A stretch of DNA of 64,000 nt from contig OX387603.1 of the NCBI GenBank assembly GCA_947568835.1, forward strand, positions 26,064,651-26,128,650, read 5' to 3'. The notes under the pieces are model-generated. The model had not been told where the DNA came from. It made no database searches and saw only the letters and a list, made by a program, of their open reading frames with translations. Origin of the DNA: Protonemura montana (lineage: Eukaryota > Arthropoda > Insecta > Plecoptera > Nemouridae). Below, in pieces: positions 21,491 through 34,098 of the stretch (the stretch's first letter is position 1; every line of letters begins with the position of its first letter). The position numbers and the translations under genes were made by a program.

Positions 21491-24400
21491 CCCTTCTACC
21501 ATTCTGCGGAGTATTACACGCTTCCGGCACTGGTTTTTTAAATTGGGTGCAGCTCTGTGGATGTAAATAAATTGCAACTGCCGGGGAACGAACGCCGTAC
21601 ATTGTCCGCTCGCTCGCAGTTCTACAGAGCATTCATTTTTTTCTCGCGCGAAACGAATCGAATGGTTCCTGGAAATGCATTGTGTGCAGCAACGCAGCGA
21701 GTCGATTGTTTATCTGCGCTCTAATTGGCCGTGTCTTAATGAACGCGTTTCATCCAGTGATTTGTGAAAAATTGTGCAAAGCGAGCTCCGAAGGCCTGTG
21801 GCGTTATCAAGGCTGGCACTTTCAGCACATTGCCACAAGGCTTCATCTTCATAGCGTCGCGAGCGACAGCTTAAAAAGCGGTGACCTTGCTAAGCTTCGG
21901 CCTTGATAATCTGTGACCTTGGCACCCCTCTTACCCGGCCAGCTTCGCTCTGGTAGCCGACTTCCTGCCCCACAAAGCTGCGGCCGCTTAGAGCGCGACT
22001 TAGCCCCACTCGCCTGGCCAACGCCTCCACCCCAGGCAGACTTAGCGCCGTATCTCGCCAGGGTCTGAGTTCCCGCAACAACCGCTTTGAAACTCTTGAG
22101 CAAACACGCGCTTGCAGCGTCGAGTTTTCCGATGCCATGCACTTCGCTGTGTAAACGCCTCGGTACGACGACGACGACGACGCCGCCGTCGTCGACGTCG
22201 AGTGGGGACATGAAAGGATGTGTGCGGAATGCTGTTACCGCGACGGCGGCGCCCGCGACACGTGAGGGAAATGCCGCATGAGTGACGTAGATTCTTAGAT
22301 TGTCGACGAGGAGCTAGGGGTGTGGAAAGTTGGCTTCGAGGCTGCCGTGTCGGCGATGCGCTTGTTTTGAGACAGTTTGACTAGCAGTGGATGGAGATGG
22401 AATTCATCCCGGTCGTCGGTACATGATAGTGATTGATGCTCTTCTATTTGTCAGCTCTATTGATCGTTCGCTGTGGACCAAATAAGCTAGTGTCATTGCC
22501 GGCAACCCCCTGTTTAAACTGTCTGCTGATCAATGATTAGTCCCTACACACTGACATCCGAGCATTTACCCTGGTTTCCCCAGATCCCAGCCCGTTCCCG
22601 AAACGATCTCGCGACGGCACGCCGTTTCCCACCCCTGGGGCACGGCATGCATATTGGCAGAATAAGGACTTGTATTCGGGGGTGGTTTCCCATGCTATTC
22701 GCGGAGGCGGCGGTCTTCATATTATTTGGAACGGGGGATGGCTTGGGGGGGGGAGGGGGGATGGGGGACCGGGATCTTCTGTAAAGACCGATTCTTGGCA
22801 GCGTATCCCCCGGATTGCGTCAGCGATAGTCGTGCAAGCAATTCCGGCGACAACGGCGCGGCCCGGGCTCGAACGCCGACGCTCTGGGCACGCACAGCTG
22901 TACGAGTCAGAAAATTCGGCTCGTTTCTTCCCCGCCGCCGTGCCCCTTTCTTTCCGTGACAACCCAGGACTTCCTTCGGGTCCGTGCCATACCCGGTTCC
23001 TCGACTGCCAGGCACAGAGCCCGTAATAAGCAGCGGCAACCTCCAGGCAAGACACGCGCTCCGTTCCTGTTCCCGACTTGGCCGGGACCCGGAAAGGAGC
23101 GCGCCGACCTCTAAATTCTTGATCGCATCCTGAATGATTCACATCGGTACTCGGGGATTTCTTTCCTCTCTCTAGCAACACTCGTAAACACGGCGACTTT
23201 ACGCACAACTACGTGGCTGGGGGGGGGGGGGGGGGGCGACGCACAAGATAGGGGGGGTCTCCCAAGAAAAGTGTGTAAAAGTCATTATTCTGAGCCGTTT
23301 TAATTCTTGATGCCCGGCACCTGGCCGATAATTCATGATACGTGTTTTCGCCCGGCAAGAACCGGCCGCCAGGCTGCGTGCACGCCAGCCGACAGAGTGC
23401 ATTGCAAGACGGCGACTCATTGAAATGCCGCGCGATGCACCAATATTTGACACGGGCACGAATGCATAATTCAGAGTGCGCATGCACCGCGATCCCGGCC
23501 CCGTGAATGCATGCAATTATCGCGGCCAAGCGATTGTCATTCCATTGGACCGCTGCACCGAAATGCTTGCTGATGAGGCTGTTGCGGTCATGGTGGAGAT
23601 TTATTATTGCCGTAGTTAACGTTGCCGAAGCGATATTGTTTGATGCGCTATTGCAGTGCTGGGTTCATAACCCCTCCGGTAGGAACATGCCGAGGGTGAA
23701 ATAGCGGCTTGTCGCAAAGGAGCGAACATTTAATCGCGCATTGACTTCGGGGCAGATCAAGTTTCCCGTCAGTCTGTCTGTCTCACAAAGTACCTAGCAG
23801 AACAACAAGAGAACCAACCTCACGCGCTGTTTGTCCAATTTGATGGCTTTTCTTTGCGCCCAGCAGTTTTTCAATCTCGACAAAATTGAATAAGAACCGA
23901 ACGCGAAAGAGAAAAACATATATCTCGTCGGTTAAAAAAAAAAACCCCGAGGCAATCCTGCAGTGTTCTTGCACGAAAGAGTTTTAAAACATTGCCACGA
24001 CCAGGATCGAGCGATTCCTGTGGGATGCAAGTAAAGGGTTTGGCGAGCCCGGCTTGCGGAGGCTGATACATCCTGATAACGACTAAGTGGTGATACAGCG
24101 ACGTGGGCCATGCGCTGACCGACACCACGGCAAGCAATAAACCAGCAGAAAACAATGCCGGCCGTGGTTTATTGTGCAAACAAAAGCATCGACTTCGGCC
24201 GAGACGATCGCCTTCTTTACTACGCCTTTGATTCCACGCGTGGGGCCTCCACGCACTAAAACACGCGTGGAGCACGCATTCGACCCGCGCGGGAAATCTC
24301 TTTTATTAGCAAACCTTTTTTAAGTTCTTTCGATGACCGCATCGCTTATCGCGCTCGTTAACAGAAAAGGCTTATAGAACTAGAATTTAACCGTCCACTA

Positions 24401-26221
24401 CTATGAACCCACGGCGCCTCCACCGTCGACGCCGCCGCAAACTCGAACCCTCGACATGTTTACGCTGACATCGGAGGCCATTCTTCTCGGCGGCGGGCGC
24501 CCGTTAAGGGACATAAAACAAGGTCCGTTGAACGACAAACGACGACCCACGTACACAATCTATAAAGTAAATGTGCTGAAACAAAGAAGGACGCCGTTGA
24601 CAAGAATGCCCGGACCGCGACGTGGACAGGTACGTCGCCTCGGCATCGATCGTTCATCTCCGCCGTGCCGCCGCATAGAGAAGCGTCGACCGAAGCAAAC
24701 AGCACGTGGTGTGTGTGGGGGGAGGGGGAGGGAGAAGTGGAGTATGTGCTCGACCAGACCATACCATGGACCAGACCGACGTCACTTCATCCATCATGCG
24801 GCGAGATGTGCGGCGCAGCGAGCGGCGATTGATGGAACCTGCCGACCGGCCCCGGGGAGAGTTATAGACCGGCCAGAGAGTGCGGGTGGAGACGGTTTTT
24901 CGGGAGAATGGGGGCCGCACTGACCTATCCCCTTTCGAGCTATCACTTTCCTGGCGGGCACTCTGTTATGGAAAGCACCGCGGCGACCGACGCGACGCCG
25001 CGAGATGAAGAGGCTGTCCGTCGGTCAGCTTTGATGGATCGCCACGAGAGTCTGCGGTTGTCGGCCAGACGGACTAATTTCTGTGCAGAAATCGCGTGCG
25101 CTCTTCGCGGAGAGATCTCCACGTCCTGTCATCATCGCCCCCCCCCCCCCCGCACCCTACCGAGCAATCAGCGTCGTCGCGCACCAAAAACGTCTCACAA
25201 AGTTAGCAACACACGGATTTGTAGTTATTAATAGCGTCGGTCGACGACGAGAAAGATTTCCCGGAGTCACGACGCTGGACAATCGACGCCTCCTAATTGC
25301 TTCCTTTCATGGACGTCGTCGCCGCGGTCGGACTCGAGTGACTCCACGAGCGGTGGCGGCGGCGGGGGCGAGGGGGGTAGGTGTCGAGTGGTCAGATGTT
25401 GGGTTCGTTAAAAACGCGTTCGTCCGCAAACATGTCCGACTCGTTTTCACGAGGCTATCGCGCGTAGAGCCGATCTTGCCCGACTTGGCCCGATCTTGCC
25501 CGACTTGGTCCGATTTGGCGGGTGATAGAGTGTGGCCGGCACCGACAAGGGGGGGGGGGGGGGGGGCGGGGGGGGGAGGAGGACGCAAATTGCGAGTTAC
25601 GACTCGGTGAGATGGGAACTAAGCCGAGGACTTACACCCCAAGCATCTGGATCAAGTTAGAGTCCGTGCGCGAGCGCGTTAATTATCCCTCGAGGGACCA
25701 AGGCGGGAAGAAATAAGGAAAACAATCTTTTCCTCATTTCGTGAAACTTTGTGCGCGCATAACTTGCGCGGGCAGAGTGAGAGAGAAAACAGAAAGGGAG
25801 AGAGTGCAAAGAGGCTGTTTAACATCTCAAGCCTTATACTTGCAAACTGCGCCGCACGGCGCGCTGCCAGCGTGTTTGACTCTACGCGTGCGCGTTACGT
25901 GACACCCGACGCAAAGCGACGACGATTTGCAAAAAAACGTCGTCTTCAAGGCAGCGAGTGAGTAAATCGCCCCCCTCCCGCGCTGATGGCAAGAGGTGCA
26001 AATAAAATGGCAAGACCACCCCACCGCCGCGAGTGGCGCATTAGGAAACTAATAGGTAGTACGTCGATTCGCCGCTCGAATCGCTGCACTCGAGAGTCGA
26101 AAGTAATTCACCGTTTTGCTCCCAAACCCTGTGTCAACACCGAGTCGACGAGCCCCCCCATCCCCCCCCCCCTTACACCCCCCCGTGAGGTCGTTACTCA
26201 GTCGGCTAACGACGAGGCACC

Positions 26222-26254
<33 letters not shown>

Positions 26255-26855
26255 ACGTAGCGCGCGGACGCCGCGGGCTAACTAGGCACTAACGTGCGAC
26301 GTGACATCAATGCTCGATTACAGCGGGCGGTGGCAAGGAGTGGCCAAGGCGGTGGATGGGATACGATCTAAGACAAGACAGTTGTCGCGAAGACACGGTC
26401 TCTGGAATACGTTTCGAACAAAGTTCCCCCGCGATTTTGGCGCGAAATATAATCTCCAGTGCCACCTAGAATGTTTTGTGCATCATTTGAACTGTGCTCG
26501 TCGTTTGTCTCGGCTTCTTTGCCGATAAGGAGGGGTCTAGTTGTCTCAAAATCCATATATATGTGCATATCTTCTAGAAAAATTAAGGTATTCTTATGTT
26601 ATATTTTTTTTATTGATTAATACACATTTGGTTATAATATAAATTTTTTTGCGATTTATTAGACCGTCAGTTGAGTTGCTATGTCTCTTAGTTGACCTAA
26701 AAATGTTTGAGACTTTAAACCCCACGTGTGGGTCAAGTTGTCTCAGACACTGAGGCTAGTTATCTCAATGAGAAATTTCGTCACGTGGTCATATAATTAA
26801 TTTAATTAACATCTGCATCAGTTACTTTATGACAATATCGAGTCAATGTTCGATC

Positions 26856-26883
26856 ATTAATGGCAAAATATTTTGCCATTAAT
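26856..26883. repeat. Perfect 28-bp palindrome
   Basis: ATTAATGGCAAAAT followed by its exact reverse complement with no spacer. It sits in an AT-rich patch (26570-26880). Could be a binding site for a dimeric factor, but nothing else supports that. Confidence 0.9.
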
Positions 26884-27644
26884 AGATGTCGCAGGCGCGA
26901 GGTAATTAGCCGCTGCGCTCTTGCAATTGAGCAAATTGCAACCCACTTCCGGCGCCTTTTGTTCCAGTAAATCGGCTGCACTAGAAAATGTCTTTGCTCT
27001 AGTTAGTTTGAGAGAGACAGAGAGAAGGATAGACGTCTTCTGAAAATGAATTTTCAATACTCATCAAAGATTCCGTGAGAAGCGGATGAGTGCCGTTGTT
27101 TAGTCGACCTGCGCGCGCTCTTCGCGGGAGGCGGCGAACAACAGCACTACAGATGTAGCAATTACCGTAGCGTTCTTTTGTCTTCCCGACGTCGCGGCGA
27201 TCGATATCGTGAGGCGTTAAACTCATCGCGTCCGATGGCCCCCGGGTGTCGACGGCGTCCTCTACTTCGTGTAATCAGAGGAAATGGAGGGTAGCGATTC
27301 GTGAAGGGGTGGCCGGTTTGGGGGTTCGGCGATGATAGGGGGAAAAAGGCGGCCGCCCACGTGTCTATGCGCTTCCGGTTTCCGGGACTATGACGACGGT
27401 GAAACGCTTCTCTTTTGCACGACGTTTTAGCGCCTTTGACTTGCGGCGATGAGGATTAGCTTCGTCTTGGTGCAGGGACTTCATTTGCCTCTGCACTGCG
27501 GGTACAGGGTAGGGGATTATTTCGACCTTTGCCAAGGGAAAGTCCTAAACTGAAACAATTGAAGTGGTTTACGAAGCATTGTACCTGAGAGCTGTGACAC
27601 TGTCTCATGGCGTCGAAGGATGACGTCGAACCTAATCGCGCTTA

Positions 27645-27960
27645 AAAGAGACGAGAGGGAACCCGGTGCTGGCACGTAGCCCACTACTGTTGAAGAGCAC
27701 CAAGGGGACCACCGGCTTAACGTCCCTTCCGAATTACGGTACAACGCGAACAGCAGGATTCCTCCACAAATCTATTCAGTCAAGAGGTTGATAAACATGG
27801 CGGGTGAAGTTGTTGAACTAACTTTCAACTCTCCCACCTCCTCCAGAACAAACTGATCATAAGTATAATGGTAACCCATCCAATACTATAGTCTAGTGTT
27901 GCTTAACTTGAGAGAACGCATGAGGACCGAAGTATTGACACTTTAAACCGTTCGTTCTCG
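27645..27960 (-). mobile_element. 5S-derived composite SINE, truncated tail
   Basis: Minus-strand copy with the tail blocks GGTGCTGGCACGTAGCC, CCGGCTTAACGTCCCTTC, CAAGAGGTTGATAAACATGG and a diverged head (GGTAACCCATCCAATACT through AAACCGTTCG). The 3' terminus (GTCAAAACAGTGCG part) is absent, so it ends inside the tail near 27645. The head shows more change than the tail. Confidence 0.82.
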
Positions 27961-27964
27961 AGAC

Positions 27965-29017
27965 TGAACCAAGCAGGATTAAAGGATTATTATTGCGATG
28001 AAAAGATGAATATTTCAGGCGTATTCCAGGAATATGTTCATAAGCGATTAGCGGCGTCCCTTGCCAAGGGGGGCTTGTGGACTCTTTCAATCCATGGGTC
28101 ACAGGGATTTTCGCAAGGGATTGCAATGAAACATATGACGCTCGTATTGGTCAGGATTGGTCCGGATTGGACCAATTCACACAATGCGATAATCCACCGC
28201 GCCGATTCGAATCCATTACGCCGGCTTAAACGCGATGGAAAAGCGTTTACAAGATGAATGCGGAAACGCGGCGCGCGAATTGCCGATTGAAATTAATCAA
28301 AGAGACCGAATCTATATCGGCCGCATCGGTCACGTGTTGCATGCGTCTGTCGCCAGGAAAATCGAAGGGTAAATCAAACGATTGTCTGCATCTCGCCGCA
28401 AAGCGGATCGGCTCGCTGGGATTACCAGGAGTCCCATGTTCGCATCCCGTGTTTGTGTCCTCTTCTTAACGTGTATCGCTATTCGGGCCAAACGCCCCCC
28501 CCCCCCCCCCCCCCCAGCCCGCTTGCTAAGCCGTATGAGTCCGTCACCGGGCCAGGATTTGTCTGCCATCTCCTCCAAGATAATATCAACGCTCGTCAAA
28601 GCAATTTGCGGATAGTTTGGCGAGCTCGGCGGCCGACGGGCATTCAAAGGTTCGCATTGAATCTGCGCAAAAACCTGGGCATTACACGCGAAGGGGAATC
28701 GACGGGTTTGGGTTTATTCTCTCGTTGTGTGTTGAGCCTTGAGGGAAGGTGAAGACCGGTCCATTTGGACAACACTCGAGACGCATGGCTTGTTATTTCC
28801 CCATAGACCTAAAGCAGAGAATCGGGTGCCGGGCAATCCGTGCGGGTCGTGGCCACGGGGATACTCAATTGGTTGGCGTGAGGAGGGGAGCAGGGGGGAC
28901 AGGGGGGACCCTTCAATTACCCGTCAAGCCAGACAATACTAAACCCAGAGTCACGATTGAAAATAAAAGTGTGATAATAAGGCGCTAATCATTTCGATGC
29001 TCGCTTCTCTGTTGCAG
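27965..29017 (+). other. Putative intron upstream of the terminal exon
   Basis: No exon with support was found here. Contains C21 at 28495-28515. The right end carries a good branch point (CTAAT at 28985-28989) and pyrimidine tract, as expected for the 3' end of an intron. Confidence 0.45.
28495..28515. repeat. Poly(C) tract, 21 nt
   Basis: Uninterrupted C21, seen directly. Confidence 0.95.
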
Positions 29018-29073
29018 TGGTGGTCGACGGCGCGGTCCACGGCTCGGGGGACGAGGTGTACACGGCCATGTAA
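29018..29073 (+). CDS. Candidate 3'-terminal coding exon ending in a YTAM tail
   Basis: The acceptor is good: CTAAT branch point with A about 29 nt upstream, then TTCTCTGTTGCAG ending at 29017. After two bases completing a split codon, the frame reads VVDGAVHGSGDEVYTAM and stops at TAA (29071-29073). All 17 sense codons end in G or C and 12 begin with G, a strong coding signature for so short a stretch. The last four residues YTAM fit the YxxM consensus bound by PI3-kinase p85 SH2 domains, with acidic residues before the tyrosine. The final T-x-M also loosely fits a class I PDZ ligand. A receptor or adaptor tail is therefore possible, but the family is not recognised and upstream exons were not found. 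Confidence 0.5.
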
Positions 29074-29735
29074 TTGGGGGACGCCGTCGACGCGGTGGCC
29101 TCTCGTCGCCGACCTCTCGCCGGCCGCCGAGCTCTCACCGAGACAGACTGTTCGCCGGAAGAACACTCCGCGTTTGGATATCGAGCATGCCGATGAACAA
29201 GTTCATCGAATGAGACTTCAGACACTTCTACTTCGTTGACCCTCTGCGAGGGCGCAGGCAGGAGTGCGTCGTGCCTAGCGACGGAGTTCGGACCCTGGCG
29301 TTGTTTTTCACTACGGCCGGTGTGGGTAAACGCCCCCCCGGTCAGCTACGGTGCATCGCCGCGCGCGCGGACGTTGAGGTGCCCGTCTAGCGCAGGAAGC
29401 AGAGGCGACGACGAGCGCGGGACAGGAACGCGGGACTAATGCGGTTGACGAGGTGATTGCCGACCGCGCGGGCAAAGTGGCCGCTAGGAGGCGTCTAAGC
29501 AAGACAAAAGGTCGAAACAACTGACAGCGCGCCGGCAAAGAGGACGCGCTCTGGTCTGCCCGTGCCGGGGGCGAATCATGCGCGCGATTTGTCAAGCTCG
29601 GCTCCACAAGTGAACATTATTTCCAACAACAACGACGAGCCGCCAGCGACTGTCATTATTTTCCCCCCAACAAAAAGGAGGACCTCGCGCGAGACGGGAG
29701 ACTTTTGTGCAATAAAACGAAGCGAGCGCGGGAAT
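29074..29735 (+). other. Putative 3' UTR
   Basis: Follows the stop of the candidate terminal exon and runs to the AATAAA signal at 29711. It is GC-rich and CpG-rich, and no other feature is seen in it. Its status depends wholly on the exon call. Confidence 0.4.
29711..29716 (+). terminator. Candidate polyadenylation signal
   Basis: A canonical AATAAA followed within about 25 nt by a TU-rich element (TTATTGTTATGTT). The spacing is right for cleavage near 29730-29740, and it is the first AATAAA after the stop at 29073. Confidence 0.45.
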
Positions 29736-32700
29736 TATTGTTATGTTCAAACGGAGGACCACTCCGAGTGTGATTAAAAACAAACGAGAGATGGACAGAG
29801 GTCCGCGGCTTCCTGCGTCATTTATCTGCGACCCTTCGATGACATTCCTCGAGACTGCTGGGAACGGCCTACCACGTGAACCTGGCCCCGAAGAACATGG
29901 TCACAGTGCTCTGAACTAAAACCCGACGTTCCTATTTCAACGTTTAGCGACCTGTCTCCACAAACCGATGAAACGCAGAATAATTCACTAATTCCATCCG
30001 TCTGACGGGCACCCTGTGCACATCAGACCATCGTATGGGAGGACGTCATTCTGCTCGCGGCAACAAAGATGATATCCGTCAAGCAAGCAGGACTGAAGCA
30101 CTGCAATCTTCCTTTTCTTCTCTGTGCAAAGCCTCGTCGTCGTGAAAGCTTTGCCATTGTGAATGCACGCAACAACCGGCCAGTCATGTTCGGTTATTAT
30201 TACCGGCAGGGTACAGTACTGGGTACTCGACACAACGGCTTCCGTGTCCGTATGCAGTACGCCCGGCCGTGGTAACAATAGCGATTCGCTATCCGAAAGA
30301 ATTTATTTTCGTGAAAAAAAAATCACAAAACAAATAAACTGATAAAAGAGCGATGTAAAATGTAGATGAGATGTAAATAGAGTCGATGGTGGATAACTAT
30401 AAGAAAATATGAATGCAAATTACTTTGCGAAACTCTGTGATGTTGCGGTACGGTAAACGAGAGTGCGTCGGGTGACGCGGGGAAGTTAAAAAATGAGCTT
30501 ATTATTATTATTATTATTATTAATATGATTATCTATTACAACTTTTAATAATATATTCTCATGAATCATCGTATTTTCGCCAACTTGTTATCCTGCCTAA
30601 ACCTGTATTACGAACAGCTGTTGATGGACGAAACTGGCGACTGTCCTCGTCGCTGGCCACCGAGAGAAAAATCACGGTGACACATCATCGAAAAGTTTGA
30701 CATATCAATCCGGTCACGATTCAGGAGTCCATGCTTTATTCGCAAAAACAAAAAAAACTCAACGACAATGTTTAAACGTCACTTATTAATCAATCGGATC
30801 TGATCAAATTTATAACCTATACTGAATTAATGTTTAAACACACATACATTCTATAACCCCGAGATTACATTCCATAATACGCATTAAGGAGCCGAACTGT
30901 ACATAAATGTGTACATTTGGGTCGTGTTTGTAAATTGAAAGTATACATATAGCCATTATAAAAAAACAAAAAAACAAAAACCCTAGTCACTATTATAATA
31001 AAACACATTGAATGACATAACTTAAGCGTTGTATCGACATAATTGTGAATCAATAAATTTCTAGTTATTTCATTCTCCACGGGACTTGTGTTTTTTGTGC
31101 GTTTCTGTGTATTTATTTACCTCGTAGTCATTCCACGGTAACGAGTTCCTTCATAGTCGGTTCGAATCAAGATCCCGATCCCATCTGTCCGCATCGACAG
31201 TCGCATCGCATCGCATCTCGCCGTCGACAGCTAGTGAAATCTGGGCTGCGTGAGCCACGCAAGGTGCGTGTCACCACGCACTGCGTCGCGTCTAGGGTGC
31301 AAGGCTGATCTGAGATGTCGTGACTGGCGTCGCGACGCTGGTTGCCGACGCCGGTGGCAGGTAATGTGTTGTTTGGTGGTCGTGGTCCTATGGTAAGACT
31401 GGTGAAATCTGTGTGTCTAAATGTGTTTCGCGTTGAAGGATGGGCGTCGAAAGAGTGCGACAAACAAGAAGCACGAGTTTGCTCGAAACTGTGGTAGTGG
31501 TCGACAAACCGTTGAATCTGGCGTCAAAACGGTCAGGAATGTCAAAAAATTCACTCGGGAAATATGAAAATAAAACGGAAATGACGTGTCATAGATCAGC
31601 GTTAATACGATCGGCATTATTTCTAAAGTTCGATAAAGTCTTATAATGTCTAAGGTGAAGTAGAAAGATTGCTAAATTTATCACGGATAATACCTTTTCA
31701 ACAGGCAAACAGGCACAAACACCATTGATAAAGTAGCCAAACTGTGTCTAAAAACCAATAGTTACTCTCATGTACCAATGTACTTAAGTACTCTCACAGT
31801 TTTAACAGATTTTCAGATCTAGAAAAAAAATCCAAAATGTATCCGGGTCCATTGTTTCCAAAAACGCATAGCTAACTTGAGTTCATGAATTGTGATGATT
31901 TCTATGATTAATCGTCGAGCTACTTGGTCAGTGGAGCGCAAACAAAAACACAGAAAAATAAATACAAAATATTTCATATTTTTGCCCTGATAGTCAAATT
32001 AAGTCTTTACTTAGCTCTTAACGCTCATTCAGTAACGTGATATCCAGTAACCGCATTGCACTGCGCAGCTATAATTAAATCGCAAACCCCTATGATTAGG
32101 TCGGCGCGCGCAGCTGATTCGAATTTTGAATTTTTAAAGAGCAATCTGGCGCTGCCAAACCTAGGTCAACTATCGGCGAGAATTAATCAACAAAGCGACC
32201 GAAAGCACATCATTTTCAGCCGAACAGAGTCGTTGTGAGGCAGTCATTTTGCCAGATAATGCAGATTGATGTGTCAACCGTTGCAATGATTCATGCAAAC
32301 TACACTACCTACCTACTGATGCACCATCACAATACCCTATATACGACTTCCAGGCCATTCAACTGCAGGTAGGCGCTCGTTTCATTAAATTTTGTCAGCG
32401 GCCATGTTTAATTAAAGGCAGTTACGAATTCAAATTAACAGACAAAAACTAGAAACTATGAAAACAAAAACACCGCCAGCCAATCCGGACGCGAGGACAG
32501 TCTGGCACCTAATAATTATCGCCCGATACGGATCGAAAGACATAAACGCCACATTAACATAGAGACTGGACTAACGAGAGGCTTCCTGTGCAATTAGCTA
32601 GTGCGGCCCGTGTCCAGTCGACCGGGTCTCTAGGGTGCCCATCCGCTCTTCTCACGCCACGCTTGCAGACGACGGGGTGCCCTAATCCGAGCTCGAACCC

Positions 32701-34052
32701 CGGCCACCGACGCCAACTCGCATCGAAATATCTCAACCTGGGATACAACTTCATCCCCCAAACGTGCAGCCAATGGCCGTGTTCTGAGCATCTCTGAATA
32801 TTTCCTCCAATCTTTGCCCGAGCGAAAAGAGCTTCCCGCTTTGCTAGCTTATTTCTAGCAGAGATGCTGGACCATACAACCACAATGCATGATGCACGCC
32901 ATGATGTTCTCTAAAAGAGTTATGCCATTTTTTTCTTCTACGCAGTGCTTTATCCAAGTTCTTGAATTTTAGTTCCAACTCTGATTCACTGTAAAGATTA
33001 GAGAGCATGGCGTGTTCATGAATAAATTTATTTTTCCAGATATACCGACCAGATAGCGGCGATTCTGGGAGATGGTCGGTGGATAAGCCGGGGCTTTGGC
33101 CAGATCGTCATAACACACGGCACACATTTCGTGAAATCCCAATTAACGGCAGGCACATCTCAACCACAGCTTCATGCACAGAGGACAATTCAGAGTCTAA
33201 CCAAAGCGCAGATTCTCGGTTGCGTGGAAAGTCTTCATCGTTTCCTTGGGCGGCGAAAAATGGCGCACTCCCACAATGCCACCCAGACTCCATCGCGTTT
33301 TACGCATGTACTAGCTTGCATGGCGAGTCTGTCAACCCTTGATACGACGCTCCCACTAAATGGACGCGTCAGAGATAACGACGCCACGCTCCCGAGGCGC
33401 CGATTCGGTGTCATAACGCATGGCGTCCCACCTCGACAGAGCTACAAAGTCCCACCCCTTTGGTCGCATCACGGTGCCCTTTCACAGACGCAAACGCGCC
33501 ATTATGGACACGCTTCAAGTCACCTCCATCATACGCGTCAAAGATGCAAAGACGTAATTGCTTCCTAGTGTAGTATTGCGAACGGTACGCAGTTCTTCCG
33601 GGCGCGACGCGAGTTGCCCCACCTTTGCACGCCGTCGAGAGGCGCCCGATCAGGGATCCCCCGCCGAGCCCGTGTTCCCGACAGGGCAAGGCGCGAGACG
33701 GCCGCCGCGTTCAAGCGAGCGGCAAACTTTTCAAATTGTACTCCAATTTATTTTAATTACGTGACTGTCTTACGCCGGCCGGGCCGAACGGAGGCGCGCA
33801 CCGGCTTCTCGCCCGAAAGTAATTTAAAATTATTTTAGCGGTAGCACAATTTCTCTTGATTTCTTTATCGCGCTCCACGCAGACGCGCAGGCGCACGGCA
33901 CGGACGCTTTCTATGTCCGCCTCGCTAGCGCGGGTCTTTAATATGAAGTTATCATTAGATAAACTGATAAAAGATAATGTATTCTTCCATTTCCTTGGCG
34001 CGGGCCTGCACGCGCGGGGCGATCGGTTTTTATGTCTACGCCGTGCAGCAGT

Positions 34053-34098
34053 GACGCCGACGACGCCGACGACGACGACGCCGACGACGACGACGACG
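34053..34098. repeat. GAC/GCC trinucleotide repeat
   Basis: About fifteen GAC or GCC units, seen directly. Overlapping frames on both strands encode runs of Thr/Pro or Val/Gly. Confidence 0.9.

Larger units (their letters stand above)
21050..26850. other. Gene-free stretch
   Basis: Contains the inverted repeat at 21454, G18 at 23219-23236, C14 at 25138-25151 and G18 at 25549-25566. A very pyrimidine-rich acceptor-like run ends at 23175 but no coherent exon follows. Frames near 22170, 25320 and 26230 are explained by GAC/GTC repeats. Confidence 0.4.

Noticed and set aside
23150-23240. Very pyrimidine-rich acceptor-like sequence ending at 23175
   Set aside because: The following sequence runs into G18 within 45 bases and yields no sensible exon or donor.
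32650-32720. Minus-strand GGGGTTCGAGCTCGG resembling a tRNA B box (also near 10210 and 22866)
   Set aside because: No matching A box or cloverleaf could be drawn; could be an old tRNA-derived repeat but evidence is too thin.
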